Position numbers and translations under genes: made by a program. A DNA stretch of 64,000 bases from Paenibacillus faecis (GTDB lineage Bacteria > Bacillota > Bacilli > Paenibacillales > Paenibacillaceae): assembly GCF_008084145.1 (NCBI RefSeq), contig NZ_VSDO01000003.1, positions 186,001-250,000 on the forward strand. The letters run 5' to 3'. Below are positions 54,159-61,929 of the stretch, one piece after another (within the stretch, counting starts at the first letter, position 1; every line of letters starts with the position of its first letter). The notes beneath the pieces were generated by a model that had not been told where the DNA came from, did no database searches, and worked only from the letters and a program-made list of their open reading frames with translations.

Positions 54159-55105
54159 GAAGGAACACGAAAAAATGGTCCGTCGTGGCCATCGCTTTGA
54201 TTATTGCGGGTTTTGCCGGCATGGCTTACCAAGGCTTCAAATTCGGGGAGGAAAAGCCGCATTTTGAACAAAAATGGGTGGTTTCCGATCTCCAATCCTT
54301 GAAAGTGGACAGCAACTACGATATGGACGTTGAGTTTATCGAAAGCCCGGACGGAACCGACTATATCGAGCTCAGCGGCAACATGGATCAGGGGCTGATC
54401 GACAAATTAAAGAACAGTTCTTTTACGGGGCCCGACGTAACGATGAGCTTAAAGGAAGACTTCAAACTGACCTTCCTCTCCATTAACTTTCAAAGTTCGA
54501 GGCAGCATATGACCGTCGCCCTGGCTGACCCCGGCATGATCGATCGGATCAAGTTCAATCTGCTGTCCAACAGCGGCCGGTTTACAGGGCTTCGCGCCAA
54601 GGATATTGAACTGACGACCACTTCGGGGAATCTGACCGCCACCGATGTAACAACCGAACATTTGCGGCTTAAGGCTACGTCGGGTAATCTCGAAGCCTCC
54701 GACGTCCAGGGGGAAACCGAGATTAAAAACGGATCCGGCAATATTAAGGTGGGGAATCTGGAGGGAAAACTGGCCGCGCACGGCACCTCCGGCAATCTTT
54801 CGTTCGATGGCGTGAACGGATCGATTGAAGTCGGCTTGACCTCCGGCGATATTGATATTAATAATTTTACCGGAGACGGATCCATCAAAAATCAATCCGG
54901 CAGCGTCACGCTGACCGGCCAGCGCTCCGATTCCCTGGATATTTCCGTCACTTCGGGCGACGTTAGGCTATCCAACGACCCCGGCTTCCAAGGCATCTAC
55001 GATTTGAAGGCAACCTCCGGGGATGTGCATGCCCCCGACTCCCCGATGGTTACGAAGGATGTCATCAAGGTGAGAACCACGTCGGGAAATATCTCGATCA
55101 AATAA
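54155..55105 (+). CDS. DUF4097 beta-helix protein, membrane-anchored
   Basis: 316 residues. An N-terminal membrane anchor (WSVVAIALIIAGFAGMAYQG) is followed by a beta-solenoid-like repeat region with recurring S-G-N/D turns: TSGNLTATDV, TSGNLEASDV, GSGNIKVGNL, TSGNLSFDGV, TSGDIDINNF, TSGDVRLSND, TSGNISIK. This is the DUF4097/LiaG-like fold seen in envelope-stress operons. The start overlaps the DUF1700 stop by ATGA. Function unknown beyond the envelope context. Confidence 0.9.
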   Translation: MRRNTKKWSVVAIALIIAGFAGMAYQGFKFGEEKPHFEQKWVVSDLQSLKVDSNYDMDVEFIESPDGTDYIELSGNMDQGLIDKLKNSSFTGPDVTMSLKEDFKLTFLSINFQSSRQHMTVALADPGMIDRIKFNLLSNSGRFTGLRAKDIELTTTSGNLTATDVTTEHLRLKATSGNLEASDVQGETEIKNGSGNIKVGNLEGKLAAHGTSGNLSFDGVNGSIEVGLTSGDIDINNFTGDGSIKNQSGSVTLTGQRSDSLDISVTSGDVRLSNDPGFQGIYDLKATSGDVHAPDSPMVTKDVIKVRTTSGNISIK

Positions 55106-55110
55106 AAAAA

Positions 55111-55144
55111 GGGTTGAGCCCCCGGCCATCCGGGGGTCCAACCC
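55111..55144. terminator. Bidirectional terminator
   Basis: GGGTTGagCCCCCGG / CCGGGGGtcCAACCC between two converging genes. TTCTATTT follows on the plus strand and TTTTTTTATT on the minus strand. Confidence 0.9.
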
Positions 55145-55161
55145 TTCTATTTATGCGGGAT

Positions 55162-55626
55162 TTAGGCAATTTCCTGGGCCGATTCCAGCGCGATCGCTTC
55201 GCGGTAAGCCTCCAGGGAATAAAATATCACCGTCTCCATCATCTGACGATCTTGAACAGGCACCAGATTACGCGCGTAATCCCAAGCGTTCTCCTCGATC
55301 CGCAGGGCAATCCGCTTTCGTTCCAACCCGGTTTGACACATATCCATCTCTTCGCTTAATTCGCTTAACATAGGATCTTCGGCATGCCCGAGCTCATGGG
55401 CGAACACGATGCGCAGCATCGCCTCATACCCGTCGAGCGAACCGAACAGCGTCATGCATTGCTTCTTGATTTCGCCAAGGTACATCGTAACCGAGTGGTC
55501 CCCGATGCTGTATTTCCCGCCGACGTTGCGCCCTCCAGGAAACCTGGATTTTATATTAACGGAAACCCCGCTGCCTGACATGTCCAGCAATTCGTCAAAA
55601 ATTCGCTTCGCTGTTGTTCTTTCCAA
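55162..55626 (-). CDS. Hypothetical protein with HELGH zinc-peptidase motif
   Basis: 154 residues, soluble, no signal peptide. The motif IVFAHELGHAEDPML (about residues 75-90) is the HExxH pattern of ImmA/IrrE-like or gluzincin peptidases, and EENAWDYARNLVP, some 20 residues on, supplies candidate Glu and Asp ligands. The N-terminal part MYLGEIKKQCMTLFGSLDGY has no clear family. It may act as a small metalloprotease. No partner repressor gene of the ImmR type is adjacent. No ribosome site of high quality is seen, although GGGGAG stands close to the ATG. Confidence 0.7.
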   Translation of the reverse strand: MERTTAKRIFDELLDMSGSGVSVNIKSRFPGGRNVGGKYSIGDHSVTMYLGEIKKQCMTLFGSLDGYEAMLRIVFAHELGHAEDPMLSELSEEMDMCQTGLERKRIALRIEENAWDYARNLVPVQDRQMMETVIFYSLEAYREAIALESAQEIA

Positions 55627-55663
55627 TTAGGCTCCCCTTATCCTTTATAAAATTGACGTAATC

Positions 55664-55693
55664 GCAGCCGCAAAACAAACGGCCGCTTTTTTT
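55664..55693 (+). terminator. Hairpin plus T-tract upstream of the HELGH gene
   Basis: GCaGCCG / CGGCcGC followed by seven T on the plus strand. No plus-strand gene ends close by, so its role is unclear. Confidence 0.35.
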
Positions 55694-55808
55694 GTCTATC
55701 GAAGATTATATAGGAAAAAAAGGAGGAAATAAACAACAAACCAACTATTACCCGATAAAAAGCGCTCTGAAACATTAAAATTTTGTGAAGCTAAATGGCT
55801 GTCTATGC

Positions 55809-55837
55809 TTGATTTTTCCAACTTCTTCTCGTATACT
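55809..55837 (+). promoter_or_regulatory. Promoter of the ABC-F leader
   Basis: -35 TTGATT (55809-55814) and -10 TATACT (55832-55837) are exactly 17 bases apart. The transcript would start near 55844, about 28 bases before the leader start codon and about 280 before the ABC-F gene. Confidence 0.75.
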
Positions 55838-55871
55838 CTTTACATCTTGTTCAGAAAAGGAGGTGGGTAGA

Positions 55872-56021
55872 GTGGATCGCAAGTTTGCGTGGAGTCGAGT
55901 GGGCCAACTGCCATTGGTAATGTTTGGCATTACCTATGCTGTATCTGTCAACGGGATAGGTCTGTCCATTTTTAAGAACTCGATATCCAACAACTATTGC
56001 GAAATGCCGCTCCTACCCTGA
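55872..56021 (+). CDS. Leader peptide upstream of ABC-F gene
   Basis: A 49-codon frame starting with GTG eight bases after AAAGGAGG, a stronger ribosome site than many genes here have. The peptide is VDRKFAWSRVGQLPLVMFGI followed by TYAVSVNGIGLSIFKNSISN, ending CEMPLLP. It lies between a good promoter and a terminator hairpin (56054-56079) that precedes the ABC-F gene. I infer a regulatory leader whose translation, when slowed by a ribosome-targeting drug, prevents the terminator from forming. The sequence has no family that I recognise, and it is not proven that the peptide is made. Confidence 0.6.
   Translation: MDRKFAWSRVGQLPLVMFGITYAVSVNGIGLSIFKNSISNNYCEMPLLP
55914..55932 (+). promoter_or_regulatory. 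Hairpin inside the leader frame
   Basis: GGTAATG-TTTGG-CATTACC, a perfect 7-bp stem within the leader coding region. A ribosome stalled in this part would melt it, and it could take part in an alternative fold with the terminator region. Confidence 0.45.
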
Positions 56022-56053
56022 CCTCACGGATTAAGTTTAATACGTGTGTTCGG

Positions 56054-56079
56054 AAGGCTGCAGGATTTCCTGCAGCCTT
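56054..56079 (+). terminator. Attenuator terminator before ABC-F gene
   Basis: AAGGCTGCAGGA / TCCTGCAGCCTT, 11-12 bp perfect stem, followed by CTTTTGTTATT. It is placed after the leader stop (56021) and before the ABC-F ribosome site AAGGAGAG (56111), so it would stop transcription by default. Confidence 0.8.
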
Positions 56080-56126
56080 CTTTTGTTATTCTTCGGAGCG
56101 GCGAATTCCGAAGGAGAGAAAATACG

Positions 56127-58115
56127 ATGATAATTCAATGTAACCATATCCAGAAATATTACGGTGCCGAGCTGGTGCTCAGCGATGTATCGTTCGAAAT
56201 CAAGGAAGGCGAAACCGTGGGCCTGATCGGCAGAAACGGAACGGGCAAAACTACGCTCATGCGGCTTCTCACTGGCAGCGAAGCCCCCGACCAAGGCCAA
56301 CTTAGCATCCGCAAGGGGGCCGTCATCGCCTCCCTGGCCCAAATCCCCGACTACGGCAACGAAGAAACCGTTTATGGCGTGCTGCAGTCAGCCTTTCAAC
56401 CTCTGCTGGAGGCCCGGGCCGAGATGACCAGGCTCGAGGAAGAGATGTCCGCCATGGCCGCGGCCGGACGGGAATCCCATATGGAGCCGCTGCTGAAGCA
56501 GTACGGCCGCCTTCAGGAAAGCTTCGAGCGCGGCGGCGGATACGAGATGGAGGCCAACATCGAGCGGATCGCGGCGGGCATCGGCATTCCGGAGCAGCAA
56601 TACGCGCGTCCTTTCGCCTCCTTGTCGGGCGGAGAGAAGACCAAGGTTGGCCTGGCCGTCATCCTGCTGCAAAACCCGGATCTCCTGCTCCTCGATGAGC
56701 CGACCAATCATCTCGATATGTCCGCTATCGAGTGGCTGGAGGGCTTTATTCGCTCCTTTGGCGGCACCGTCGTGGTTATCTCCCATGACCGGTATTTCCT
56801 GGACGCGGTGGCGGAAAAAATCATCGAAATCGAAGATGGCGAAGCCTTCACCTACCACTGCAACTACAGCAAGTATAAGGAAGAGAAGGAAGCTCGGCTG
56901 CTACAGCAGTTTGCGGATTACCAAGAGCAGCAAAAGAAAATCAAAAAGATGCAGGAAACCATCAAGCAGCTGATCGAGTGGGGAAATCGCTCGAATCCGC
57001 CGAACCCTGGATTTCATCGGCGCGCCGCTTCCATGCAAAAGGCGCTCGACCGGATGGTCAAGCTGAAAAAGCCAATCCTGGAGCGTAAGCGCATCGACCT
57101 CCAGTTGGAACAGTCGGACCGGTCGGGTAAGGACGCGATTATCCTGTCCGAGGTCGGCCAATCCGCTGGAGGGCGCGTGCTGTATCGGGGGATTACCCGG
57201 ACGCTGCGGTACGGGGAATCCGCCGCGCTGATCGGTGCTAACGGCACCGGCAAGAGTACGCTGCTGAAAAGCATCCTTGGTCGACAAACCCCGGATGAAG
57301 GGGAAATTCGGCTCGGGGCGCGGGTGGATACCGGCTACCTGGCCCAGGAATCCGCCCCTGCCGACGAGGACGGCACCGTGCTGCAGTACTTCCGCGACGA
57401 ACTCGGCATGGAGACCGGGGAGGCCCGGAATCAGCTGGCGCGCTTCCTCTTTTACGGCAGCGACGTGTTCAAAAAGGTGAGCAGCCTGTCCGGCGGGGAA
57501 TGGACCCGGCTGAGATTGGCGATCCTCATGTACCGCAAGCCGAACCTGCTGCTGCTCGACGAGCCGACCAACCATCTGGATATCGACTCGCGCGAAGCGC
57601 TGGAAGAAGCGCTGGAAGAATATGCCGGCACCCTGCTCGCCGTTTCGCATGACCGGTATTTCATCAACAAAATCGCCGGGCAGGTGTGGCATCTGGAGCA
57701 CGGGCAGCTCCGCGTCACGATCGGCAACTTCGACGACTTCCGCGCGGAGCGGCTGAAGCAGGAGACGGCCGCGGCCGGAGCGGCGGCGACTAGGGCGGGT
57801 ACCGGGCCGCAGGCGGCGGAAACGCCGGCGAGCCCCGCGAAGCCCGAGCCGCGGGCGGGCGGCGACGCGGACAGGGCCAGCAGCGGGCCGAAGGCTGGCG
57901 AAGGCGGCAGGCCGAAGGCCAATCCGGCGGCGGTAAGCAAGCTGGAGCGCGACATCGCCGCCGCGGAAGCGGAGCTGGCCGCGGTCGACGCGGCCATGCT
58001 GGCGCCGGAGGCCGCCTGCGACGCGGGGCGGCTGAGCGAGCTGCAGGCGGCCCGCGATGAAATCCAGCATCGAATCGATGAAATGCTGGAACAATATTTG
58101 GGCATGGTCGAATGA
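56127..58115 (+). CDS. ABC-F family ATPase, probable antibiotic-resistance/ribosome protection type
   Basis: 662 residues with two ABC domains and no membrane segments. Domain 1: Walker A GLIGRNGTGKTT, signature LSGGEKTKVGLAV, Walker B LLLLDEPTNHLDMSAI. Inter-domain linker (about 225-300) basic and helical (QQKKIKKMQETIKQLIEWGN). Domain 2: Walker A LIGANGTGKST, signature LSGGEWTRLRLAI, Walker B LLLLDEPTNHLDIDS. A 90-residue Ala/Pro/Gly linker leads to a C-terminal coiled coil (AVSKLERDIAAAEAELAAVD). ABC-F proteins act on the ribosomal E site; several protect against lincosamides, streptogramins or pleuromutilins. The start at 56127 follows AAGGAGAG. Expression probably depends on the upstream leader. 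Confidence 0.88.
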   Translation: MIIQCNHIQKYYGAELVLSDVSFEIKEGETVGLIGRNGTGKTTLMRLLTGSEAPDQGQLSIRKGAVIASLAQIPDYGNEETVYGVLQSAFQPLLEARAEMTRLEEEMSAMAAAGRESHMEPLLKQYGRLQESFERGGGYEMEANIERIAAGIGIPEQQYARPFASLSGGEKTKVGLAVILLQNPDLLLLDEPTNHLDMSAIEWLEGFIRSFGGTVVVISHDRYFLDAVAEKIIEIEDGEAFTYHCNYSKYKEEKEARLLQQFADYQEQQKKIKKMQETIKQLIEWGNRSNPPNPGFHRRAASMQKALDRMVKLKKPILERKRIDLQLEQSDRSGKDAIILSEVGQSAGGRVLYRGITRTLRYGESAALIGANGTGKSTLLKSILGRQTPDEGEIRLGARVDTGYLAQESAPADEDGTVLQYFRDELGMETGEARNQLARFLFYGSDVFKKVSSLSGGEWTRLRLAILMYRKPNLLLLDEPTNHLDIDSREALEEALEEYAGTLLAVSHDRYFINKIAGQVWHLEHGQLRVTIGNFDDFRAERLKQETAAAGAAATRAGTGPQAAETPASPAKPEPRAGGDADRASSGPKAGEGGRPKANPAAVSKLERDIAAAEAELAAVDAAMLAPEAACDAGRLSELQAARDEIQHRIDEMLEQYLGMVE

Positions 58116-58148
58116 TTTCGGTCCCATGCCTCTATGGTTAAAACTTTT

Positions 58149-58168
58149 GGCCGGCAGTCATGCCGGCC
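58149..58168 (+). terminator. Terminator of the ABC-F gene
   Basis: GGCCGGC / GCCGGCC stem with six-base loop and CGCTTTCTTTTT. Confidence 0.85.
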
Positions 58169-58246
58169 GCTTTCTTTTTCCAAGCTGCAACTTTACGGGC
58201 CTCATCAGCGTCGTACCATTGTGTCCGTTCTTTAATGGCTATAAAC

Positions 58247-58255
58247 TGATATAAT
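58247..58255 (+). promoter_or_regulatory. Extended -10 promoter of the glycosylation operon
   Basis: CTGATATAAT contains TG-n-TATAAT, an extended -10 element. The -35 region is poor (GTTCTT at 17 bases). The start point would be about 45 bases before the glycosyltransferase gene. Confidence 0.5.
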
Positions 58256-58303
58256 GGGTTTGAAAGTAAATGAAAAAGAATCAGAACAAAAGGAGTGGGT
58301 CAT

Positions 58304-59596
58304 TTGTTCTCACTATCGGGAATGAACTGGAAGGACCGGCGGCTGTTATTCGGTCTGATTGCATTTGTAGCCATTCTTTCCAGTATTATCGTCCTCGTAT
58401 ATAACGATTACTTTCTGCTGGGGGATCCGATTAAGCCCAACAATGACGATGTCAAATACATTAAAAGCTCACGGTTGCTGCTGAATGAAGGGGTTCTGGC
58501 CTACAACACGAAGGATCAGCCTTCCGCCTTCATCATGCCCGGCATGCCGTTTCTGTTGGCCGGATTTATGGCCATCTTCGGCCAGGACCAGGGCGGCGTA
58601 ATCGCCTTCCGGTTGTTTCAATGCCTGGAACAGGCCTTCTCCGTCTACCTGATCTTCTGGATCGGCCGGCGTATATTTAATACGCGGGTGGGTCTGATCG
58701 CCGCGGGGATCAGCGCGCTGTATTTGCCCGACTATTTTTCGTCCGGCGTCATATTGTCGGAAACGACCTTCCGCATGCTGCTGTTGCTGATGGTGTGTGT
58801 CACGATTCTGGCGGTGGAAAAAGACCGGACGAGCCTCTATATTTGGCTCGCCGTTTTGACCGCGGCCGCGGCCTATTTTAAACCGCACGCTTCCCTCTAT
58901 CCCGCCGTTCTACTCGTGCTGTGGTGGAGGGACAAGCTGCCTTGGCGGCTGATGCTGAAGTATATGTCGCTGATGATCCTCGTCTATGCGGCTTTGCTGA
59001 CGCCATGGTGGATTCGGAACTGGATCACGTTTCATGAATTCATTCTGTTCACCAATTCTGGCGGTAGCCCATTTTTGCTCGGAACGCGGATTCGGGGACA
59101 ACTGCCCCCGCCCGGCTTCTTTGAGGCTTATCCGCAGTATGATCCGGAAACGATATTCCAAGGGGCCGACAGTTCCGCCGTGCAAAAAGGCAAGGATATT
59201 ATCGCCTACGGCTTCAAGCACGAGCCGCTGAAATATCTATACTGGTTCACGATCGGCAGATGGGTCGAGCTGTACTTCCATCCGTTCTATTCCCGTCCGT
59301 TCTGGCCGGTGAGCCGGCCGGTGATGAACGTGATTCAGATCGGGCTGATGGTCGTCAACATGATCGGCATCGTTTGGGCACTGCTCAAATGCCGCCTTTC
59401 CCGGCTGCTTCCGCTGCTGCTGGCGTTGGGCTATTTTACGGTGATTTATCTTCCGTTCGTCGCTTTTAACCGTTACGGGTACCCGAACATGGCGCTTCTG
59501 ATCTTGTTCGGCTCGTTCCTGATCGAACGACTGCTGTCGCGGTTTCTGCCCCGGCGGCCTGACATAAACGACTTAAGGGGGCCCTATTTGTCATGA
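58304..59596 (+). CDS. GT-C/ArnT-like membrane glycosyltransferase (GT39 fold)
   Basis: 430 residues with about eleven membrane helices. The first extracytoplasmic loop carries the paired acidic motif NNDDVKYI, and YNTKDQPSAFIMPGMPFLLA and FRLFQCLEQAFSVYLIFW follow the ArnT/GT39 pattern. Such enzymes move a sugar from undecaprenyl phosphate onto an envelope acceptor. The start is taken as TTG at 58304, eight bases after AAAGGAG. It overlaps the next gene by ATGA and is the first of four linked genes. Confidence 0.85.
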   Translation: MFSLSGMNWKDRRLLFGLIAFVAILSSIIVLVYNDYFLLGDPIKPNNDDVKYIKSSRLLLNEGVLAYNTKDQPSAFIMPGMPFLLAGFMAIFGQDQGGVIAFRLFQCLEQAFSVYLIFWIGRRIFNTRVGLIAAGISALYLPDYFSSGVILSETTFRMLLLLMVCVTILAVEKDRTSLYIWLAVLTAAAAYFKPHASLYPAVLLVLWWRDKLPWRLMLKYMSLMILVYAALLTPWWIRNWITFHEFILFTNSGGSPFLLGTRIRGQLPPPGFFEAYPQYDPETIFQGADSSAVQKGKDIIAYGFKHEPLKYLYWFTIGRWVELYFHPFYSRPFWPVSRPVMNVIQIGLMVVNMIGIVWALLKCRLSRLLPLLLALGYFTVIYLPFVAFNRYGYPNMALLILFGSFLIERLLSRFLPRRPDINDLRGPYLS

Positions 59597-60303
59597 AGAC
59601 GCTGATCATTATTCCCGCATACAATGAAGAGGGCAGCATCGCCGGCGTGATTCAGGACATACATCGGCACGCTCCGAAAGCCGACGTTATCGTGGTCAAC
59701 GACGGGTCAACCGACCGGACCGCGGAGCTCGCCGCCGCAGCCGGAGCCAAGGTGCTGACGCTGCCCTACAATGTGGGGATCGGCGGCGGCATGCAGACGG
59801 GCTATCTGTACGCCCAGCGAATGGGCTATGACATTGCGGTGCAAATGGACGCCGACGGCCAGCATCCGGCCGAGGAACTGCCCAAGCTGATTGCGAAGGC
59901 TCGCGAGGCCGATCTGGTCATCGGCTCCCGGTACGTGGAGACGACGTCCTACCGTTCCTCGCGGATGCGCCGCGCGGGGATGGTGTTCTTCTCCGGGCTG
60001 GTTTCGCTGGTGACCGGACAGCGGTTTACCGATACGACCAGCGGCTTCCGGGCCGCCGGGCGCAAAGTGATTGAACTGTACGCGGCCTACTATCCGATCG
60101 ACTATCCCGAGGTGGAATCGATTGTCTATCTGAAGCGAAAAGGATGCCGCATAACCGAGGTGGCGACGGAAATGCATCACCGGAAAGCGGGCAAATCCTC
60201 GATTACCCCTTGGAAATCGGTATATTATATGGTTAAAGTAACGTTAGCCGTTCTGATGAGCGCGATCCGATATGACCGCGGACCGGCGGTGTCCAAGCTA
60301 TGA
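59593..60303 (+). CDS. Family 2 glycosyltransferase, dolichol/polyprenol-phosphate type
   Basis: 236 residues. GT-A fold with TLIIIPAYNEEGSIAGVIQD, VVNDGSTDRTAELA, the DXD-type metal site MDADGQHPAE and a C-terminal GSRY region. The family makes polyprenyl-phosphate sugars (DPM1-like). There is a C-terminal segment SSITPWKSVYYMVKVTLAVL but no large membrane domain. The ATG overlaps the GT39 stop, and its own stop overlaps the DUF2304 start, so coupling is tight. Confidence 0.92.
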   Translation: MKTLIIIPAYNEEGSIAGVIQDIHRHAPKADVIVVNDGSTDRTAELAAAAGAKVLTLPYNVGIGGGMQTGYLYAQRMGYDIAVQMDADGQHPAEELPKLIAKAREADLVIGSRYVETTSYRSSRMRRAGMVFFSGLVSLVTGQRFTDTTSGFRAAGRKVIELYAAYYPIDYPEVESIVYLKRKGCRITEVATEMHHRKAGKSSITPWKSVYYMVKVTLAVLMSAIRYDRGPAVSKL

Positions 60304-60647
60304 GCATATATGCGCTGTCGGTCGGACTTGCCTTTCTGTTTCTGCTGCTGGTGCTCGAGCTGGTACGGCGGCAAAAGCTGAAGGAGCAGTACTCCCTGCT
60401 GTGGATTTTGTTCAGCGTCGTCCTGTTGATCATTTCGTTTAACGTTACATTGATCGAATGGATCGCCGATCGTCTCGGCGTAAAATACGCGCCGGCGCTT
60501 CTGTTTCTGTTCGGCCTTTTATTCTGCTTCGCCTTTATACTTCATTTGACGATCGTCATTACGCGGCTGTCCGCTCAAGTGCTGCGTCTCACTCAGGAGT
60601 TGACGATTCTTAAGGAACGGGAGGCTCTCCATGGACAAAACGATTAG
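60300..60647 (+). CDS. DUF2304 membrane protein
   Basis: 115 residues with three membrane helices (SIYALSVGLAFLFLLLVLEL, LLWILFSVVLLIISFNVTLI, ALLFLFGLLFCFAFILHLTI) and a short cytoplasmic coiled coil at the end. DUF2304 proteins are regularly linked with polyprenol-phosphate glycosyltransferases. Function unknown. It overlaps the next gene by 17 bases. Confidence 0.9.
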   Translation: MSIYALSVGLAFLFLLLVLELVRRQKLKEQYSLLWILFSVVLLIISFNVTLIEWIADRLGVKYAPALLFLFGLLFCFAFILHLTIVITRLSAQVLRLTQELTILKEREALHGQND

Positions 60648-60978
60648 TTATCTGCTTCTGCTAGGGAATATTGTGCTTCTGGTCACGGGCCAGATGCTGT
60701 TTAAAATCGGGCTTGGCCGTTCGGGCGGACTGCACTGGGTCAAGCTGGCGACATCGCCCGCCGTCATCGGCGGGGTCGCGCTGTACGGCATCGCCACCCT
60801 GCTCTGGTTCGCGGTGCTGACACGGATGCCGCTGAGCGTGGCGTACCCGATGCAGGCGTTCGCTTACGTACTGGCTATGATCCCCGCCTATTTCATGTTC
60901 AACGAAACGATTACGCCGACCAAGTTGGCCGGGGTAGCCGTCATCCTGATCGGGGTTTACCTGCTCGCCCGATCTTAA
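60631..60978 (+). CDS. EamA/SMR-type small membrane protein, probable lipid-sugar flippase
   Basis: 115 residues with four membrane helices, SMR/EamA half-size: YLLLLGNIVLLVTGQMLFKI, AVIGGVALYGIATLLWFAVL, LSVAYPMQAFAYVLAMIPAY, KLAGVAVILIGVYLLAR. In this operon it would flip the polyprenyl-phosphate sugar to the outside, like ArnE/ArnF. Start at 60631 overlaps the DUF2304 gene. Last gene before the terminator. Confidence 0.85.
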   Translation: MDKTISYLLLLGNIVLLVTGQMLFKIGLGRSGGLHWVKLATSPAVIGGVALYGIATLLWFAVLTRMPLSVAYPMQAFAYVLAMIPAYFMFNETITPTKLAGVAVILIGVYLLARS

Positions 60979-61050
60979 TCGGCGAACGCCGTCTTCGCCC
61001 CCCCCTCTGTACAAAGTGAGGAGGGGGATCTCGCCGGGCGGGTGGAACAA

Positions 61051-61091
61051 AAAGTGCCGGAACCCCCTGCATGGGGGCGGGTACTTTTTTT
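61051..61091 (+). terminator. Terminator of the glycosylation operon
   Basis: AAAGTgCC..CCCCC / GGGGG..GGtACTTT with a seven-T tract, 73 bases after the last stop. Confidence 0.9.
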
Positions 61092-61118
61092 GTATGTGCC
61101 GCTCACTTACGTCCACTT

Positions 61119-61308
61119 TTTAACGGGAAAACCTCCTGTTATTTCTCTGCTCAAGCTCCCTCGACATGAATTACCTGGAAAAATGCCTTCTATTTTGCGG
61201 CCCAATCGCAATATTCGTTAATTTCAAGCGTATTAGCGGGAAGTTTTCCAGCTAATTGGCCTCTGCGCCGAAAATGGCTCCGATTAACGGGAGGATTTCC
61301 CGTTAATT
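61119..61308 (+). repeat. Family A dispersed repeat, copy A4
   Basis: Same orientation as A1, more diverged. Ends TTTAACGGGAAAACCTCCTG and ATTAACGGGAGGATTTCCCG with GTTAAT; middle GTATTAGCGGGAAGTTTTCC. The shared block TCTATTTTGCGGCCCAAT is nearly identical in A1. Confidence 0.75.
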
Positions 61309-61375
61309 GCGTCTCCTCCCTCCCCGGGAAACGGTGAGATGCCCGGGAGTGGGAATGCCCGGATGTGGACGGGGG

Positions 61376-61745
61376 AGTAAAGCGTGCTTGGTGGGCTTGG
61401 TGGGATTTGGTGTACTAGGTTACTCTGCGTGCTCGTATACTCTGAGCGCTCAGAGTACTGGGGTGCTCAGTGTGCTCAGTGTGCTCGGAGTGCTCGGGGC
61501 ACTCGGTTACTCTGCGCGCTCGTAAACTCTGTGCACTCAGAGTATTCGGGTGCTCGGAGGTGCTCGATATGCTCAGTTTACCGGTCTACTTGGTGCAATC
61601 AGGGCACTCGGTGCTCGGTGGATTCGGTGGTTCGGTGGATTCGGTGGTTCGGTGGGTTCGGTGCACTCGGTACTCAACATCGGTGCTCATTATACTCAGT
61701 GAGTTCGGTGCATCGATGAGCTCAATGTACTCAGTGGGTTCGTGT
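61376..61745 (+). repeat. Degenerate minisatellite, about 9-bp period
   Basis: About 370 bp of G/T/C-rich units such as GTGCTCAGT, GTGCTCGGA, GGTGGATTC and GGTGGTTC. A longer block (TTACTCTGCGTGCTCGTATA and TTACTCTGCGCGCTCGTAAA as starts) is duplicated in tandem with changes. Open frames through it read Val/Leu/Gly/Ser-rich and have no ribosome site. Confidence 0.8.
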
Positions 61746-61929
61746 GGAGGCCGGGGCTCCGTTGATCAGAACGGGAAAGGGGCCTTCAAGTTGAGTACTT
61801 AAAAGCCCCCCATCCAGGGTGTACCGGCGCCCCATAGTAAAAAGATGCAAATCCGGCGAGGCCCCCTTATTTCGGAGTCCTACCCTACAATGTTTATGAA
61901 TTCACAGGATTGCTCCTTATTCTGCCGTA

